Source: Halobaculum marinum
GTDB taxonomy: Archaea; Halobacteriota; Halobacteria; Halobacteriales; Haloferacaceae
Direction of reading: 5' to 3'
DNA length: 64,000 nt
NCBI RefSeq assembly: GCF_029338555.1
Contig: NZ_CP119991.1
Coordinates: 124,001 to 188,000 of the forward strand
The notes beneath the pieces were generated by a model. The model saw only the letters and a program-made list of their open reading frames with translations. It was not told the DNA's origin and made no database searches. How positions within the stretch are numbered: the stretch's first letter is position 1; every line of letters starts with the position of its first letter. Below are positions 7,507-15,448 of the stretch, piece after piece. The position numbers and the translations under genes are program-made.

Positions 7507-9263
7507 TGGCAACTGGACATCCAGACGACACGGCGACGCGTAGCGAGGAGGAGTACGTCGAGACAGACGACGGGACGCGGCGCCGACGGGCGTTCGTCGA
7601 CCGGTACCCAGACGCGGCCCAGATCGTCCGCATCTGTCTGGGCATCTCGTTCCTCGCGTTCGGCGTCGGCGCGCTGTTCGGGCTCATTCAGGCGCTCCAC
7701 CGGACGAACGTGCTTCGGATCATCCCGTCGTCGGACTACTACACGATCCTGACGGGGCACGGTGTCCTCCTCGCGCTGGTGTTCACGACCTTCGGGATCG
7801 CCGGCCTGTTCCAATGGGCGAACACGCGGAGTCTCGGCATCGAACCGCCGAGTTCCACGCTGACGACCGCGTGGCTCGCCACGATGGTACTCGGCACGCT
7901 ACTGGCCGCTGGGACCATCCTCGCCGGCCTGTTCGACGCCATCCCGGCGAGCGCAGACGTGCTGTTCACCTTCTACGCGCCGCTCAAAGCGCACCCGCTG
8001 TTCTACGTCGGGGCAGCGCTGCTCATCGTCGGATCCTGGCTGGCCGGCGCGAGCTACTTCCTCCAGTTCCGGGAGTGGCGCTCGGCAAACCCGGACTCGC
8101 GCATCCCGCTGCAGACGTTCATGGTGCTGACGACGATGCTGATGTGGTACATCTCGACTATCGGGGTGGCCATCGAGGTCGTCGTCTTCCTCATCCCGTG
8201 GTCGCTGGGGCTCATCCAGCAGGTCGACCCGCTGCTGACGCGGACGCTGTTCTGGTACTTCGGCCACCCGGTCGTGTACTTCTGGCTGCTGCCGGCGTAC
8301 CTCATCTGGTACACCGTGTTGCCGAAGCTCTCGGGCGGTCGGCTGTTCAGCGACCCGCTCGCGCGGGTGGTGTTCGTGCTGTTCCTCATCCTCTCGACGC
8401 CGGTCGGCTTCCACCACCAGTACACCGACCCCGGGATCGCCTCGGGCTACAAGTTCGTCGCGATGACGAACACGATGTTCCTGCTGTTGCCGTCGCTGTT
8501 GACGCTGTTCACCGTCGTCGCCAGCATGGAGCACGGTGCCCGCCAGCGCGGCGGCACCGGCTACTTCGGCTGGCTCAAGGCGCTCCCGTGGGAGAAGCCG
8601 GCGTTCGCGGGCATCGCCCTCTCGGGCATCATGTTCGCGGCGGGTGGCTTCTCGGGGATGATCAACGCGGGGATGAACATCAACTACCTCATCCACAACA
8701 CGCTGTGGGTGCCGGGGCACTTCCACCTCACCGTCGGGACGGCGTTCGCGCTCACGCTGATGGCCGTCTCCTACTGGCTCGTCCCGCAGGTGACCGGCAA
8801 GCGCCTCCAGTGGCGGGGGATGGCCTCGCTGCAGCCGTACGTGTGGTTCGTCGGGATGGTGCTGATGTCGAATGCGATGCACCGGGGTGGCCTCGCGGGC
8901 ATTCCGCGCCGCACGGCCGAGCCTCAGTACGACCAGTTCAGCTTCGCGGCGGTCGTGGGGAGCGTCGCCGAGATTCGCATCCAGATCGCCATCGGCGGAA
9001 CCCTGCTGTTCGTCGGCGCCCTAATGTTCCTCGCGGTGATGCTCGCCACGTGGACGCTCGGGAAGCCGAACAGCCAACTCCGGGTGAACGGCTTCATCCC
9101 CGAGCCGATGTCGGGCGCTGACGACTCGCCGCGCGTGCTCGACAACATGAAGCTCTGGGTCGCCATTGCACTCGTGTTGATCGCGCTCGCGTACGGCCTG
9201 CCGCTGTACGACATGGTCGCCGACGGGGTCTTCCTCCCGGGGAGTCCCCCCGTGCCGGCGTAA
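7506..9263 (+). CDS. ba3-type haem-copper oxidase subunit I
   Basis: A 585-residue polytopic membrane protein with about 13 helices. Metal ligands are visible: His in TGHGVLLALVF (low-spin haem), the cross-linking type HPVVYFWLLPAY (CuB His and Tyr), the CuB pair in GFHHQYTDPG, and the haem His residues in VPGHFHLTVG. It reduces oxygen to water and pumps protons. A 40-residue charged N-terminal extension precedes the first helix. It is encoded between subunit II (one-base overlap) and an accessory protein. Confidence 0.95.
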   Translation: MATGHPDDTATRSEEEYVETDDGTRRRRAFVDRYPDAAQIVRICLGISFLAFGVGALFGLIQALHRTNVLRIIPSSDYYTILTGHGVLLALVFTTFGIAGLFQWANTRSLGIEPPSSTLTTAWLATMVLGTLLAAGTILAGLFDAIPASADVLFTFYAPLKAHPLFYVGAALLIVGSWLAGASYFLQFREWRSANPDSRIPLQTFMVLTTMLMWYISTIGVAIEVVVFLIPWSLGLIQQVDPLLTRTLFWYFGHPVVYFWLLPAYLIWYTVLPKLSGGRLFSDPLARVVFVLFLILSTPVGFHHQYTDPGIASGYKFVAMTNTMFLLLPSLLTLFTVVASMEHGARQRGGTGYFGWLKALPWEKPAFAGIALSGIMFAAGGFSGMINAGMNINYLIHNTLWVPGHFHLTVGTAFALTLMAVSYWLVPQVTGKRLQWRGMASLQPYVWFVGMVLMSNAMHRGGLAGIPRRTAEPQYDQFSFAAVVGSVAEIRIQIAIGGTLLFVGALMFLAVMLATWTLGKPNSQLRVNGFIPEPMSGADDSPRVLDNMKLWVAIALVLIALAYGLPLYDMVADGVFLPGSPPVPA

Positions 9264-9311
9264 CGCGCTCGTCGTCGAGTCCCCCGATTTCGCTGCGGAA
9301 CTTCCCGAGTC

Positions 9312-9911
9312 ATGAACGAAGACACGACAGACACGGATAGCCCCTCGACGGTCGCTGATGAGAGCGACGCCGACAGCCCGAGCCGTCGCCGCCTGATCCG
9401 CTGGATCGCTGTCCTCGCGTTCGCGGTCCCCGTCGTCGTCGAACTCCTCACGTTCGGCGGCCTGCTCAACGCACAGTTGCTCCCCGGCGGCGACGACGGG
9501 GAACCGACCAGCGCCGACACCGAGACCAGGTCGCCGACAGTGACCGAAGCGGAGGGTGCCGTCGGCGTCGGCGACGACCTCCTGTCGGCAGTGCCGGCGG
9601 CAGAGACGGTCGAAGTCTCCGAGATCAGAGGCGACCCCGGCTCGCGGACGTACATCCTGCGGGTGGCCGTCGAGAACACGACCGACTCGTCGCTCGAACT
9701 CCGACTCACGGGCGTCACGCTCCGGGACGAGACGAGCCTCCAGAGCGTGTCGTCGACGGGGACCATCCCCGCGGGCGGGTCCGGCGAGGTCACCGGCGCC
9801 TGGAGTCTCCCGACCGACTCGATGCCCGTTGCCGTCGACACTGTCGTGGTGCGGGGCGGCGAGGCGACCGAACAGTCGGTCCCCCTGAAGCGACCGCCGA
9901 TCCGCGGCTGA
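9312..9911 (+). CDS. Membrane-anchored accessory protein of the oxidase operon
   Basis: A 199-residue protein with an acidic N-terminal 30 residues, one transmembrane helix (about 37-57) and an outer domain with a predicted beta-rich pattern (YILRVAVENTTDSSLELRLTGV). No catalytic motif is visible. It lies 48 bases after subunit I on the same strand and probably belongs to the same operon. Homologues in haloarchaeal oxidase loci are usually left as hypothetical. A role in assembly or stability of the oxidase is a guess from position. Confidence 0.7.
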   Translation: MNEDTTDTDSPSTVADESDADSPSRRRLIRWIAVLAFAVPVVVELLTFGGLLNAQLLPGGDDGEPTSADTETRSPTVTEAEGAVGVGDDLLSAVPAAETVEVSEIRGDPGSRTYILRVAVENTTDSSLELRLTGVTLRDETSLQSVSSTGTIPAGGSGEVTGAWSLPTDSMPVAVDTVVVRGGEATEQSVPLKRPPIRG

Positions 9912-9972
9912 CAGCGAACACGAGCCGCGGTCTCTGTTCGACGTGGCGGTCGCACGGTCGTTCGAATCCACT

Positions 9973-10029
9973 GGCTCTGTCGAAACCCTCAGACCGTGAC
10001 AGAACGTGCGTGACACATGCAGAGGGTAC
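9973..10029 (+). repeat. IS/MITE-type terminal repeat, copy R1
   Basis: Aligns without gaps to 14400-14456 with about 48 of 57 bases identical, and less closely to 468-524. It begins GGCTCTGTCGAAACC. It lies just downstream of the small membrane-protein gene at 10126-10341, the same arrangement as at 14400. No inverted partner is visible nearby. Confidence 0.55.
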
Positions 10030-10125
10030 GTCGGTCAGGCTCAGACCGTCGACTGGCAACGAATCAAGCGTGTAGATTCAGCGAATACAGTGGCCAATCC
10101 TGTAACTCAGCCTACCCACATTGTA

Positions 10126-10341
10126 CTAAGCCATGACTGGTAACTGGTTCCGATAGGTGTAGAGAAATACGAACGCCCCGAGAGACATGGCGACTGCTCC
10201 GGGTACGATGTAAGAGACGTCTGGCGCACATCCCCCACCAAAACCTGAGCAGGTTGGGTTTTGAATCGCCCACCAACTTAGCACTATACCGCCGACAATA
10301 GCGAGGAGGGCGAGACCTTGCAGGAGGCGATCTTTATTCAC
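10126..10341 (-). CDS. Small two-helix membrane protein, paralogue A
   Basis: A 71-residue protein with two hydrophobic helices joined by a loop with CSGFGGGCAPD. It starts with GTG at 10341. It is clearly homologous to the protein at 14462-14683: both have MNxxR(L/V)LQG, the Cys-Gly-Cys-Ala-Pro loop, then (Y)xxPG and a second helix ending in YR. The two loop Cys residues are conserved and could form a disulfide outside the cell. The gene sits between a terminal repeat (9973) and a second shared block (about 10385-10430). Function unknown. Confidence 0.6.
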   Translation of the reverse strand: MNKDRLLQGLALLAIVGGIVLSWWAIQNPTCSGFGGGCAPDVSYIVPGAVAMSLGAFVFLYTYRNQLPVMA

Positions 10342-10384
10342 GTCTCATGATTGACGCTGGGATACCAAACCTTCTCGGGAAAGA

Positions 10385-10430
10385 CAAAGAGACGTTTGAC
10401 CGACTTGCGCGCTGTATTCAGCACGGGTGT
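10385..10430 (+). repeat. Second block of the duplicated module (GACTTGCGC...TTCAGCACGG), copy 1
   Basis: The words CGACTTGCGC and TTCAGCACGG occur here and again at about 14740-14769 with the same spacing upstream of the paralogous membrane-protein gene. Together with the 57-bp repeat this shows that the whole segment (about 9973-10430 and 14400-14770) is duplicated. Confidence 0.5.
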
Positions 10431-10559
10431 GAAAAACGGTCACCAACTCGGTGATAGAGTTACGAGCGCATACCCCCGTCTTCAGGCGGGGGTCAAGCGG
10501 ACAATAGCGTACACGCGTACCGGCGACATCACAGCCGGATTTCCAACCCGCTACAGTAG

Positions 10560-10567
10560 TTTTAATT
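10560..10567 (+). promoter_or_regulatory. TATA box of tnpA
   Basis: TTTTAATT lies about 29-36 nt before the tnpA start at 10596, within the left end of the insertion sequence. Confidence 0.45.
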
Positions 10568-10595
10568 CACAACAGAAGCATAGTGTGTAGTACGG

Positions 10596-10985
10596 ATGAA
10601 GACCACACGGCACGCGACCTACAACCTCAACTACCACATAGTGTGGTTGCCGAAGTACCGCAACTCGGTACTCGTCAATGAGGTCGCAGACCGTGTGCGA
10701 ACCATCATCCACGAAATAGCCGACAAAAAGGGACTCGAAATTCTCGACCTGACCGTACAACCCGACCACGTTCACCTGTTCGTCAGTAGTCCGCCGAAGC
10801 ACGCGCCATCCCTTCTCGCCAACTGGTTCAAGGGCATCAGTTCGCGGAAGTACAACCACCGCCACGCCGACCACGACGGCGAGAAGATCAAGTGGGCGAG
10901 AGGCTACTACGCAGGAACAGCTGGACACGTCTCCAGCGAGACGATCACGAACTACATCCAGCGACACGAGGAGGACGAGTCGTGA
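10596..10985 (+). CDS. tnpA: IS200/IS605 TnpA, Y1 HUH transposase
   Basis: A 129-residue Y1 transposase of full length. The HUH motif is seen in QPDHVHLFV (about residues 65-73) and the catalytic Tyr in ETITNYIQRHEE near the C terminus. It cuts and rejoins single-stranded DNA at the element's subterminal hairpins. Its stop overlaps the GTG start of tnpB (10982). Confidence 0.95.
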   Translation: MKTTRHATYNLNYHIVWLPKYRNSVLVNEVADRVRTIIHEIADKKGLEILDLTVQPDHVHLFVSSPPKHAPSLLANWFKGISSRKYNHRHADHDGEKIKWARGYYAGTAGHVSSETITNYIQRHEEDES

Positions 10986-12220
10986 CCGAACTCACGAAGA
11001 CGCTGGAGCTGAAACTGGTGAAGCCAAACGCTCACAAGCGGAGGAAACTCCAAGAGACGCGAGAGGCGTTCCAGCAGGCGCTTCACGCCGCCTTCGACGC
11101 CCGATGCACCACACAGACCGAAGCGAACGACGTGGTGGTCAACTACGACTTGAGCGGGTACGCGAAGAACGCGCTCAAGAACTACGTCCCGCAGCTCACG
11201 ACAACCTACAATGCGGGCGAACTTCACGACGACCACCCTGTGAGATTCACGAACGAGGGGCTACGACTCGATCACAAACCAGAGAACGCTATCGAGTGGT
11301 ATGTCAAAATCCCGCACCACGATGACTACTGTCTCTGGATGCCTGCACAGCCAAACCCAGACCAGCGGGACTGGTTGGAGGCGTTGAACGCTGGCGACGC
11401 GGAAATGGGTGAGAGTCGGCTATTCGAGCGGGACGGGACGTGGTTCCTCCACGTCACTGCCACCCGCGATGTGGACGTTGGTTCCGGGGTGTCCGCCGAA
11501 AATCGGACGCCCATCGGTGTCGATATTGGGGAAGCGTCGCTCGTCACGGTGTGTCACCGAGACGAGTGCGGTTCTCCGACCGCACCCGAACTGTGGGCCG
11601 ACGAAGGGAAGACCGTCCGTCGGCTCCGGAAAACCTACTTCACCGCTACGAGGCGGCTACAGAAGCGTGGAAGCGAGCGTATCGCTGACTCCTTCGGTGA
11701 CGACCTGTGGAACCAGATCGACGACGTGTTCCACCGCGTCACCCGCGAAGTCGTAGAGTACGCCGAGTCCGTTGAGAACCCCGTTTTGGTTCTGGAAGAC
11801 CTGACGTATATCCGTGAGTCGATGGACTACGGCGAGTACATGAACCGCCGTCTCCACGGATGGGGGTTCGCCAAGCTCCACGCTCAGATACGCTACAAGG
11901 CCGTCGAGAAGGGCATCCCAGTAGAGACTGTGAATCCGCGTAACACGTCGAAGGAGTGCCACGCGTGCGGTGAAGTGGGGTATCGTCCGAAGCAGGCGAC
12001 GTTCAAGTGTACGAACGATACGTGTTGGCTGGGGGAGTACCAAGCGGACGTGAACGGAGCGGTGAACATCGCAGATCGCTACCTCAGCGGAGAGAGTCGT
12101 TCCAGAGAATACGAGAACGACGATGACTCGGCTGAGGATGGGGCGCGTTTGACCGCGCCACAAGACAGCCAAGCCGATGCTGACACCCAGCAGAAGACGC
12201 TTGGAACGTATGCGTCTTGA
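10982..12220 (+). CDS. tnpB: TnpB RNA-guided nuclease (RuvC-type)
   Basis: A 412-residue protein from the GTG at 10982, which overlaps the tnpA stop. The RuvC catalytic residues are present: Asp in GVDIGEASLVTV, Glu in VLEDLTYI and Asp in YQADVNGAVNIA. The zinc finger is intact: CHACG, then KCTNDTC. TnpB proteins are guided by an RNA made from the 3' end of the element and cut the empty target, which favours retention of the IS. The expected guide RNA would cover the tnpB 3' end and the right-end hairpins (about 12150-12294), with the guide taken from the flank just after them. Confidence 0.93.
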   Translation: MTELTKTLELKLVKPNAHKRRKLQETREAFQQALHAAFDARCTTQTEANDVVVNYDLSGYAKNALKNYVPQLTTTYNAGELHDDHPVRFTNEGLRLDHKPENAIEWYVKIPHHDDYCLWMPAQPNPDQRDWLEALNAGDAEMGESRLFERDGTWFLHVTATRDVDVGSGVSAENRTPIGVDIGEASLVTVCHRDECGSPTAPELWADEGKTVRRLRKTYFTATRRLQKRGSERIADSFGDDLWNQIDDVFHRVTREVVEYAESVENPVLVLEDLTYIRESMDYGEYMNRRLHGWGFAKLHAQIRYKAVEKGIPVETVNPRNTSKECHACGEVGYRPKQATFKCTNDTCWLGEYQADVNGAVNIADRYLSGESRSREYENDDDSAEDGARLTAPQDSQADADTQQKTLGTYAS

Positions 12221-12310
12221 AACCGCAGGGCCGCGCTCGGCCTGAAATCCCGTGGTGGGATTCCCGCGTCTTTAGGCGCGGGAGGAGGTCAATACATCAA
12301 ACTCGCTACG
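12180..12310 (+). ncRNA. Predicted TnpB guide (omega/re) RNA region at the IS right end
   Basis: Two consecutive hairpins (12246-12262 and 12262-12283) follow the tnpB stop, as in known TnpB guide RNA scaffolds. The guide would start in the flanking sequence near 12295. Boundaries are estimated. Confidence 0.4.
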
Positions 12311-12584
12311 AATGGTCGGTCGCGAGCGACGCGGCGGGCGGCAGCGGCGAGCGGGACGGGCCGTAACGAAGAACCGGTTCAACCGGGCTCGACGCTCAGT
12401 GACACAGCCGATAGCCTGGCGGGCTCAGAAAGAGCATGGCTGACTCGGTCGTCCCCTGACCCCGCAAGCACCACAGGCACGAGGAGCGCAGCGTGGGTCG
12501 CGGGATGCCGAGCGGCCGAGGGCTTTCACTCTGTACGTTCCCGTCTCGACTGGATCAGCCGAGTGTTGCAAAATACCGAAGTCA
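12296..12584. other. Intergenic stretch without recognisable gene
   Basis: About 290 bases between the IS right end and the promoter of the HTH gene. Short G+C-rich hairpins are possible (for example around 12370-12390), but no tRNA or known structural RNA could be fitted and the open frame from 12493 lacks protein-like composition before 12616. Confidence 0.4.
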
Positions 12585-12592
12585 TTTATATA
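12585..12592 (+). promoter_or_regulatory. TATA box of the HTH/nucleotidyltransferase pair
   Basis: TTTATATA lies 24-31 nt upstream of the ATG at 12616, which fits a leaderless transcript and decides the start against the longer open frame from 12493. Confidence 0.65.
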
Positions 12593-12615
12593 TTGGTTCG
12601 CTAGTATGCAACAGT

Positions 12616-13539
12616 ATGCTCACAGAAGGCGAGGTTCGCGCCCTGGCTGTCCTCCACGGTGAGCAGACGGTCTCTGAATTCGCAACGAATCTCGATCGGA
12701 GTCTCAGCTACACTTCCGAACTCGTCGAACGGCTCGAAACAGCTGGCCTCGTCGAGGCACGCCGACAGGGGAAAACAAAGCAGGTTCGACTGTCGGACGC
12801 AAAGGCACTCGAGTTACTCACGGACCTCACCCAGCAGTATTCACACATCGACTGGCCGGAGCTGTTGTCAGGGGCTGCCCTCCGTGTCTGCTATTACCTT
12901 GACACCCCACGGACCGTGACCGAACTTGCACGCCGCGCCGACGTCCACAGAAGCACCGTCCACCGTGCGCTTGCCCCGCTTCAACATCGCGGGATCGTCT
13001 ACCAAACCGACGACGGTTCGTACGCACTAAATGACGGCTTCGAACAGCTGAGTACATTCGCTCGTGAGCTCGCTCATCAGGTCCACCGCCAGCCTGTCGA
13101 AGAACAGACCGACACGTACACCATTCTGTGGGAGTCCCTCGACGAGTTCCTTGTCCAGACGACAACTGAGATCACCGACGAACACTTCATTCCGACAGGA
13201 CCAGACCAATTCCAGCGATACGATCTCCCGCTGTTGGCGCGTGACCGTCGGTACTACCTCTACTCGGAGACGATGAGTGAACTCTCCCCGGAGATATTGT
13301 GCTGCCATATGCTCGTAATCGACTCGGGCGCACGGACGCAGTCGTACTGCCTGCTCTTGCTCAGTCACGTCGACATCGACCGCGACGAACTCCGAGCCCA
13401 AGCCACCAAGTACGGCGTCGACGACGTCGTCGACGACCTCTGCACGTATCTCGACACCAGCGGTGCCCAGCGGACGTCCCGACTTCCCGAGTGGGAGGAC
13501 TTCCTGGAACTCGCTGAGGAGTACGAGGTGGCGCCATGA
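12616..13539 (+). CDS. HTH regulator of an AbiE-like system (putative antitoxin)
   Basis: A 307-residue protein with two winged-helix regions: residues about 1-70 (VSEFATNLDRSLSYTSELVERLETAGLV) and about 95-150 (TVTELARRADVHRSTVHRALAPL). The C-terminal half is a mixed domain without a recognised motif. The stop overlaps the downstream nucleotidyltransferase gene by four bases. The layout of a winged-helix protein followed by a nucleotidyltransferase matches type IV toxin-antitoxin/abortive infection pairs such as AbiEi/AbiEii. The start at 12616 is set by the TATA box. Confidence 0.75.
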   Translation: MLTEGEVRALAVLHGEQTVSEFATNLDRSLSYTSELVERLETAGLVEARRQGKTKQVRLSDAKALELLTDLTQQYSHIDWPELLSGAALRVCYYLDTPRTVTELARRADVHRSTVHRALAPLQHRGIVYQTDDGSYALNDGFEQLSTFARELAHQVHRQPVEEQTDTYTILWESLDEFLVQTTTEITDEHFIPTGPDQFQRYDLPLLARDRRYYLYSETMSELSPEILCCHMLVIDSGARTQSYCLLLLSHVDIDRDELRAQATKYGVDDVVDDLCTYLDTSGAQRTSRLPEWEDFLELAEEYEVAP

Positions 13540-14348
13540 GGGCGAGGTTTGATAGTTCATACATTCGCTCAGAACTCGAGCGCATCGGCCAGCAGCTGGA
13601 CAATTCACTCACTGTCTTCTTGATTGGCGGTGGGTCAATGGCGTTTCGCGGACTCAAAGAGACGACTAAAGACATCGACCTCATCGTCTCCTCCGGCGAC
13701 GATCTGAGTCAGCTACAAGCGGTGCTTCTTGAGTTAGGATACGATATCGTCCGGGAACCGGACGAAGAGTACGAAGAACTTGGTGCCCAGCGCATCCTTG
13801 AGAACGATGACGGGTGTCGCATCGACATCTTCAACCAGCAGGTGATTGGCAAGCTGATTCTGTCTCCAGGCATTCGTGAGCGGAGCGAACGCTATCTCGA
13901 CCCGGGAAATCTCGTGGTCGAGCTCGTGAGTCCAGAAGACATCTTCCTGTTCAAAGCGGTTGCCGGTCGGGTGGACGATATCGAGGATATGTTCTCGTTG
14001 ATGCAGACTGGCCTCGAGTTCGACGTCGTCGAAGCGGAACTCGACACGCAGGTCGAACTCTTGGAGCAAGAGCTGTTCGTGACGTACGTGAACGAAGCGT
14101 TGACCGATCTCACCGAACAACACAACGTGACGACACCGTTGCACGACCCCGTGGCGGAGATCACTGAGCGCGTCTACGAGGAGCTCGAAGTGCTGCACGC
14201 GCTTGACGAACCGAAATCGGTGGCTGACCTGCAACAGGAGCTCGACTGGTCTGCAGCAGACGTACAGGAGATTGTGAGGCGGCTGGAAGAGAAAGACACC
14301 GTCGCGGTGACCGATGGGCGCGTAGAACGTCGCTCAACGACGATCTGA
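13536..14348 (+). CDS. Nucleotidyltransferase-fold protein, AbiEii-like (putative toxin)
   Basis: A 270-residue protein. The nucleotidyltransferase signature is visible early: FLIGGGSMAFRGLK then TKDIDLIV, that is the GG-S motif and the Asp-x-Asp pair; a third acidic residue may be in CRIDIFN. The C-terminal 60 residues form a winged helix (SVADLQQELDWSAADVQEIVRRLEEK). It is translationally coupled to the HTH gene. Such enzymes can add nucleotides to tRNA or proteins. DUF6036-like nucleotidyltransferase is another possible label. Confidence 0.75.
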   Translation: MRARFDSSYIRSELERIGQQLDNSLTVFLIGGGSMAFRGLKETTKDIDLIVSSGDDLSQLQAVLLELGYDIVREPDEEYEELGAQRILENDDGCRIDIFNQQVIGKLILSPGIRERSERYLDPGNLVVELVSPEDIFLFKAVAGRVDDIEDMFSLMQTGLEFDVVEAELDTQVELLEQELFVTYVNEALTDLTEQHNVTTPLHDPVAEITERVYEELEVLHALDEPKSVADLQQELDWSAADVQEIVRRLEEKDTVAVTDGRVERRSTTI

Positions 14349-14399
14349 CCACGGAGGGGAGGAAGTGAGGCCGTGACTACGCTGTGAGCAAGTCTACAC

Positions 14400-14456
14400 G
14401 GCTCTGTTGAAACCTCCAGACCTTGGCAGAAAGTGCGTGACACATACAGAGGGTGT
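14400..14456 (+). repeat. IS/MITE-type terminal repeat, copy R2
   Basis: Begins GGCTCTGTTGAAACC. Aligns without gaps over 57 bases to 9973-10029 (about 84 percent) and to 468-524. It lies directly downstream of the second small membrane-protein gene. Confidence 0.55.
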
Positions 14457-14461
14457 GTCTA

Positions 14462-14683
14462 TCAGGCTTGGATTGCATTCTTCGCCGGACTGCGTCGATA
14501 GGCAAACACAGCTAAACTGACCCCAAGAAGAACGGCAAGAACCCCGGGAATGAGATACACGATATTCGGTGCGCATTCTCCACCACCAGAACACATCTGA
14601 CGCTGGAATGCGTACCAGACCGAGAGACAACCGAGAAAGAGACTGAGACCGCCGAATCCCTGAAGAACGCGAGACGAATTCAT
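14462..14683 (-). CDS. Small two-helix membrane protein, paralogue B
   Basis: A 73-residue protein from the ATG at 14683, chosen because it then aligns with its paralogue at 10126-10341 from the first residue. It has two hydrophobic helices and the conserved loop CSGGGECAPN, then YLIPG. The region around it repeats that of paralogue A (57-bp repeat after the gene, CGACTTGCGC/TTCAGCACGG block before it). Function unknown. Confidence 0.55.
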   Translation of the reverse strand: MNSSRVLQGFGGLSLFLGCLSVWYAFQRQMCSGGGECAPNIVYLIPGVLAVLLGVSLAVFAYRRSPAKNAIQA

Positions 14684-14739
14684 ACTGTACAATCACTCTA
14701 GGATTGGAAAATAACTACCGCAGAAACAAAGGGCAGTTT

Positions 14740-14770
14740 GGCCGACTTGCGCCCTGAGTTCAGCACGGCC
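14740..14770 (+). repeat. Second block of the duplicated module, copy 2
   Basis: CGACTTGCGC followed by TTCAGCACGG, matching about 10398-10430. A weaker echo (TATTCAGCACGG) is at about 15169-15180. Confidence 0.45.
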
Positions 14771-14995
14771 ACAGAAATATCACCGAACGCTGTCAGAAAA
14801 ATTCGTGCAAGACTTAGAGGATGTCTGTAGCACCTCACCGCTCTTTTTCATCTGTGAGGGATGGATTGGCCGAAAAACGAGGTGCTGCGAATCGATCAGT
14901 AGTCGGCTCCCGTACTCCGTGGCACTGATCCCGCTGGGGCCTTCTGTCTGTACACCAGTAGAATGTTGTACTGTCTATGGATTTTGAGTTGTACA

Positions 14996-15148
14996 ATGGA
15001 GCCCTCCAACGCGAAAGGAATGCTCGTTGGCGTTCAGATGACCTTAGGTGGTCTCTTTCTGCGGGAACTCTTCGGAAACGACCCTCTGCTCACTGGTCTG
15101 AGTATTCTACTTGTTGTTGGGGGCGTTTCCGCAACCCTGCTCTCTTGA
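14996..15148 (+). CDS. Small membrane peptide (50 residues), doubtful
   Basis: A short ORF from the ATG at 14996. Nearly all of it is hydrophobic, with two possible helices (GMLVGVQMTLGGLFLREL and GLSILLVVGGVSATLL). There is no clear TATA box at the right distance. It is the only protein-like stretch in the 14.7-15.4 kb gap, which otherwise holds repeat debris. It may be a real small membrane protein or part of a decayed gene. Confidence 0.35.
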   Translation: MEPSNAKGMLVGVQMTLGGLFLRELFGNDPLLTGLSILLVVGGVSATLLS

Positions 15149-15448
15149 CCTGGTAGCTGGATGCTCTGTATTCAGCACGGACTTAGCAAACTACCAGCGA
15201 CTGTGGAGTTCAACAGAACCAGTCCACTCGAACTGTCGCACTGGCCGGCACTGACAGCTACCATCGAATCGAACGGAACCCGGATTCTCTCCGGTGGCAT
15301 CGTTGCTGAGGTTTTACAGAGTACCCAGAACGATGGAACCTTGGTGAACGCGTAGTCAACCGTGTTGCTCGCCGGCATGAACGCTGAGTGGGTGTGATTA
15401 GTGATTCAGCCTAGCTATTTGTGAACGCATGACAAGTATCCTATTGTC

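Larger units (their letters stand above)
10472..12294 (+). mobile_element. IS200/IS605-family (IS1341-type TnpB) insertion sequence
   Basis: The element carries tnpA and tnpB in overlapping order. The left end holds a hairpin at 10472-10493 (ACCCCCG and CGGGGGT around the loop TCTTCAGG). The right end holds a very similar hairpin at 12262-12283 (TCCCGCG and CGCGGGA around TCTTTAGG), preceded by a second hairpin at 12246-12262. Subterminal hairpins and no terminal inverted repeats are the hallmark of this single-strand transposing family. Exact ends were not determined. Both ORFs look intact, so it may be active. Confidence 0.85.

Noticed and set aside
10351-10590. A 79-codon ORF running into the left end of the IS element.
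   Set aside because: It crosses the IS boundary and hairpin, has no protein-like pattern and no promoter.
12360-12395. A T-arm-like GGTTCAACC with flanking G+C stem, considered as a tRNA or RNase P/SRP RNA piece.
   Set aside because: No acceptor, D or anticodon arm could be built and the conserved RNase P or SRP motifs are absent.
15161-15355. A 64-codon ORF upstream of the amidase.
   Set aside because: Low-complexity match to repeat debris (TATTCAGCACGG), no start signals and no recognisable fold.
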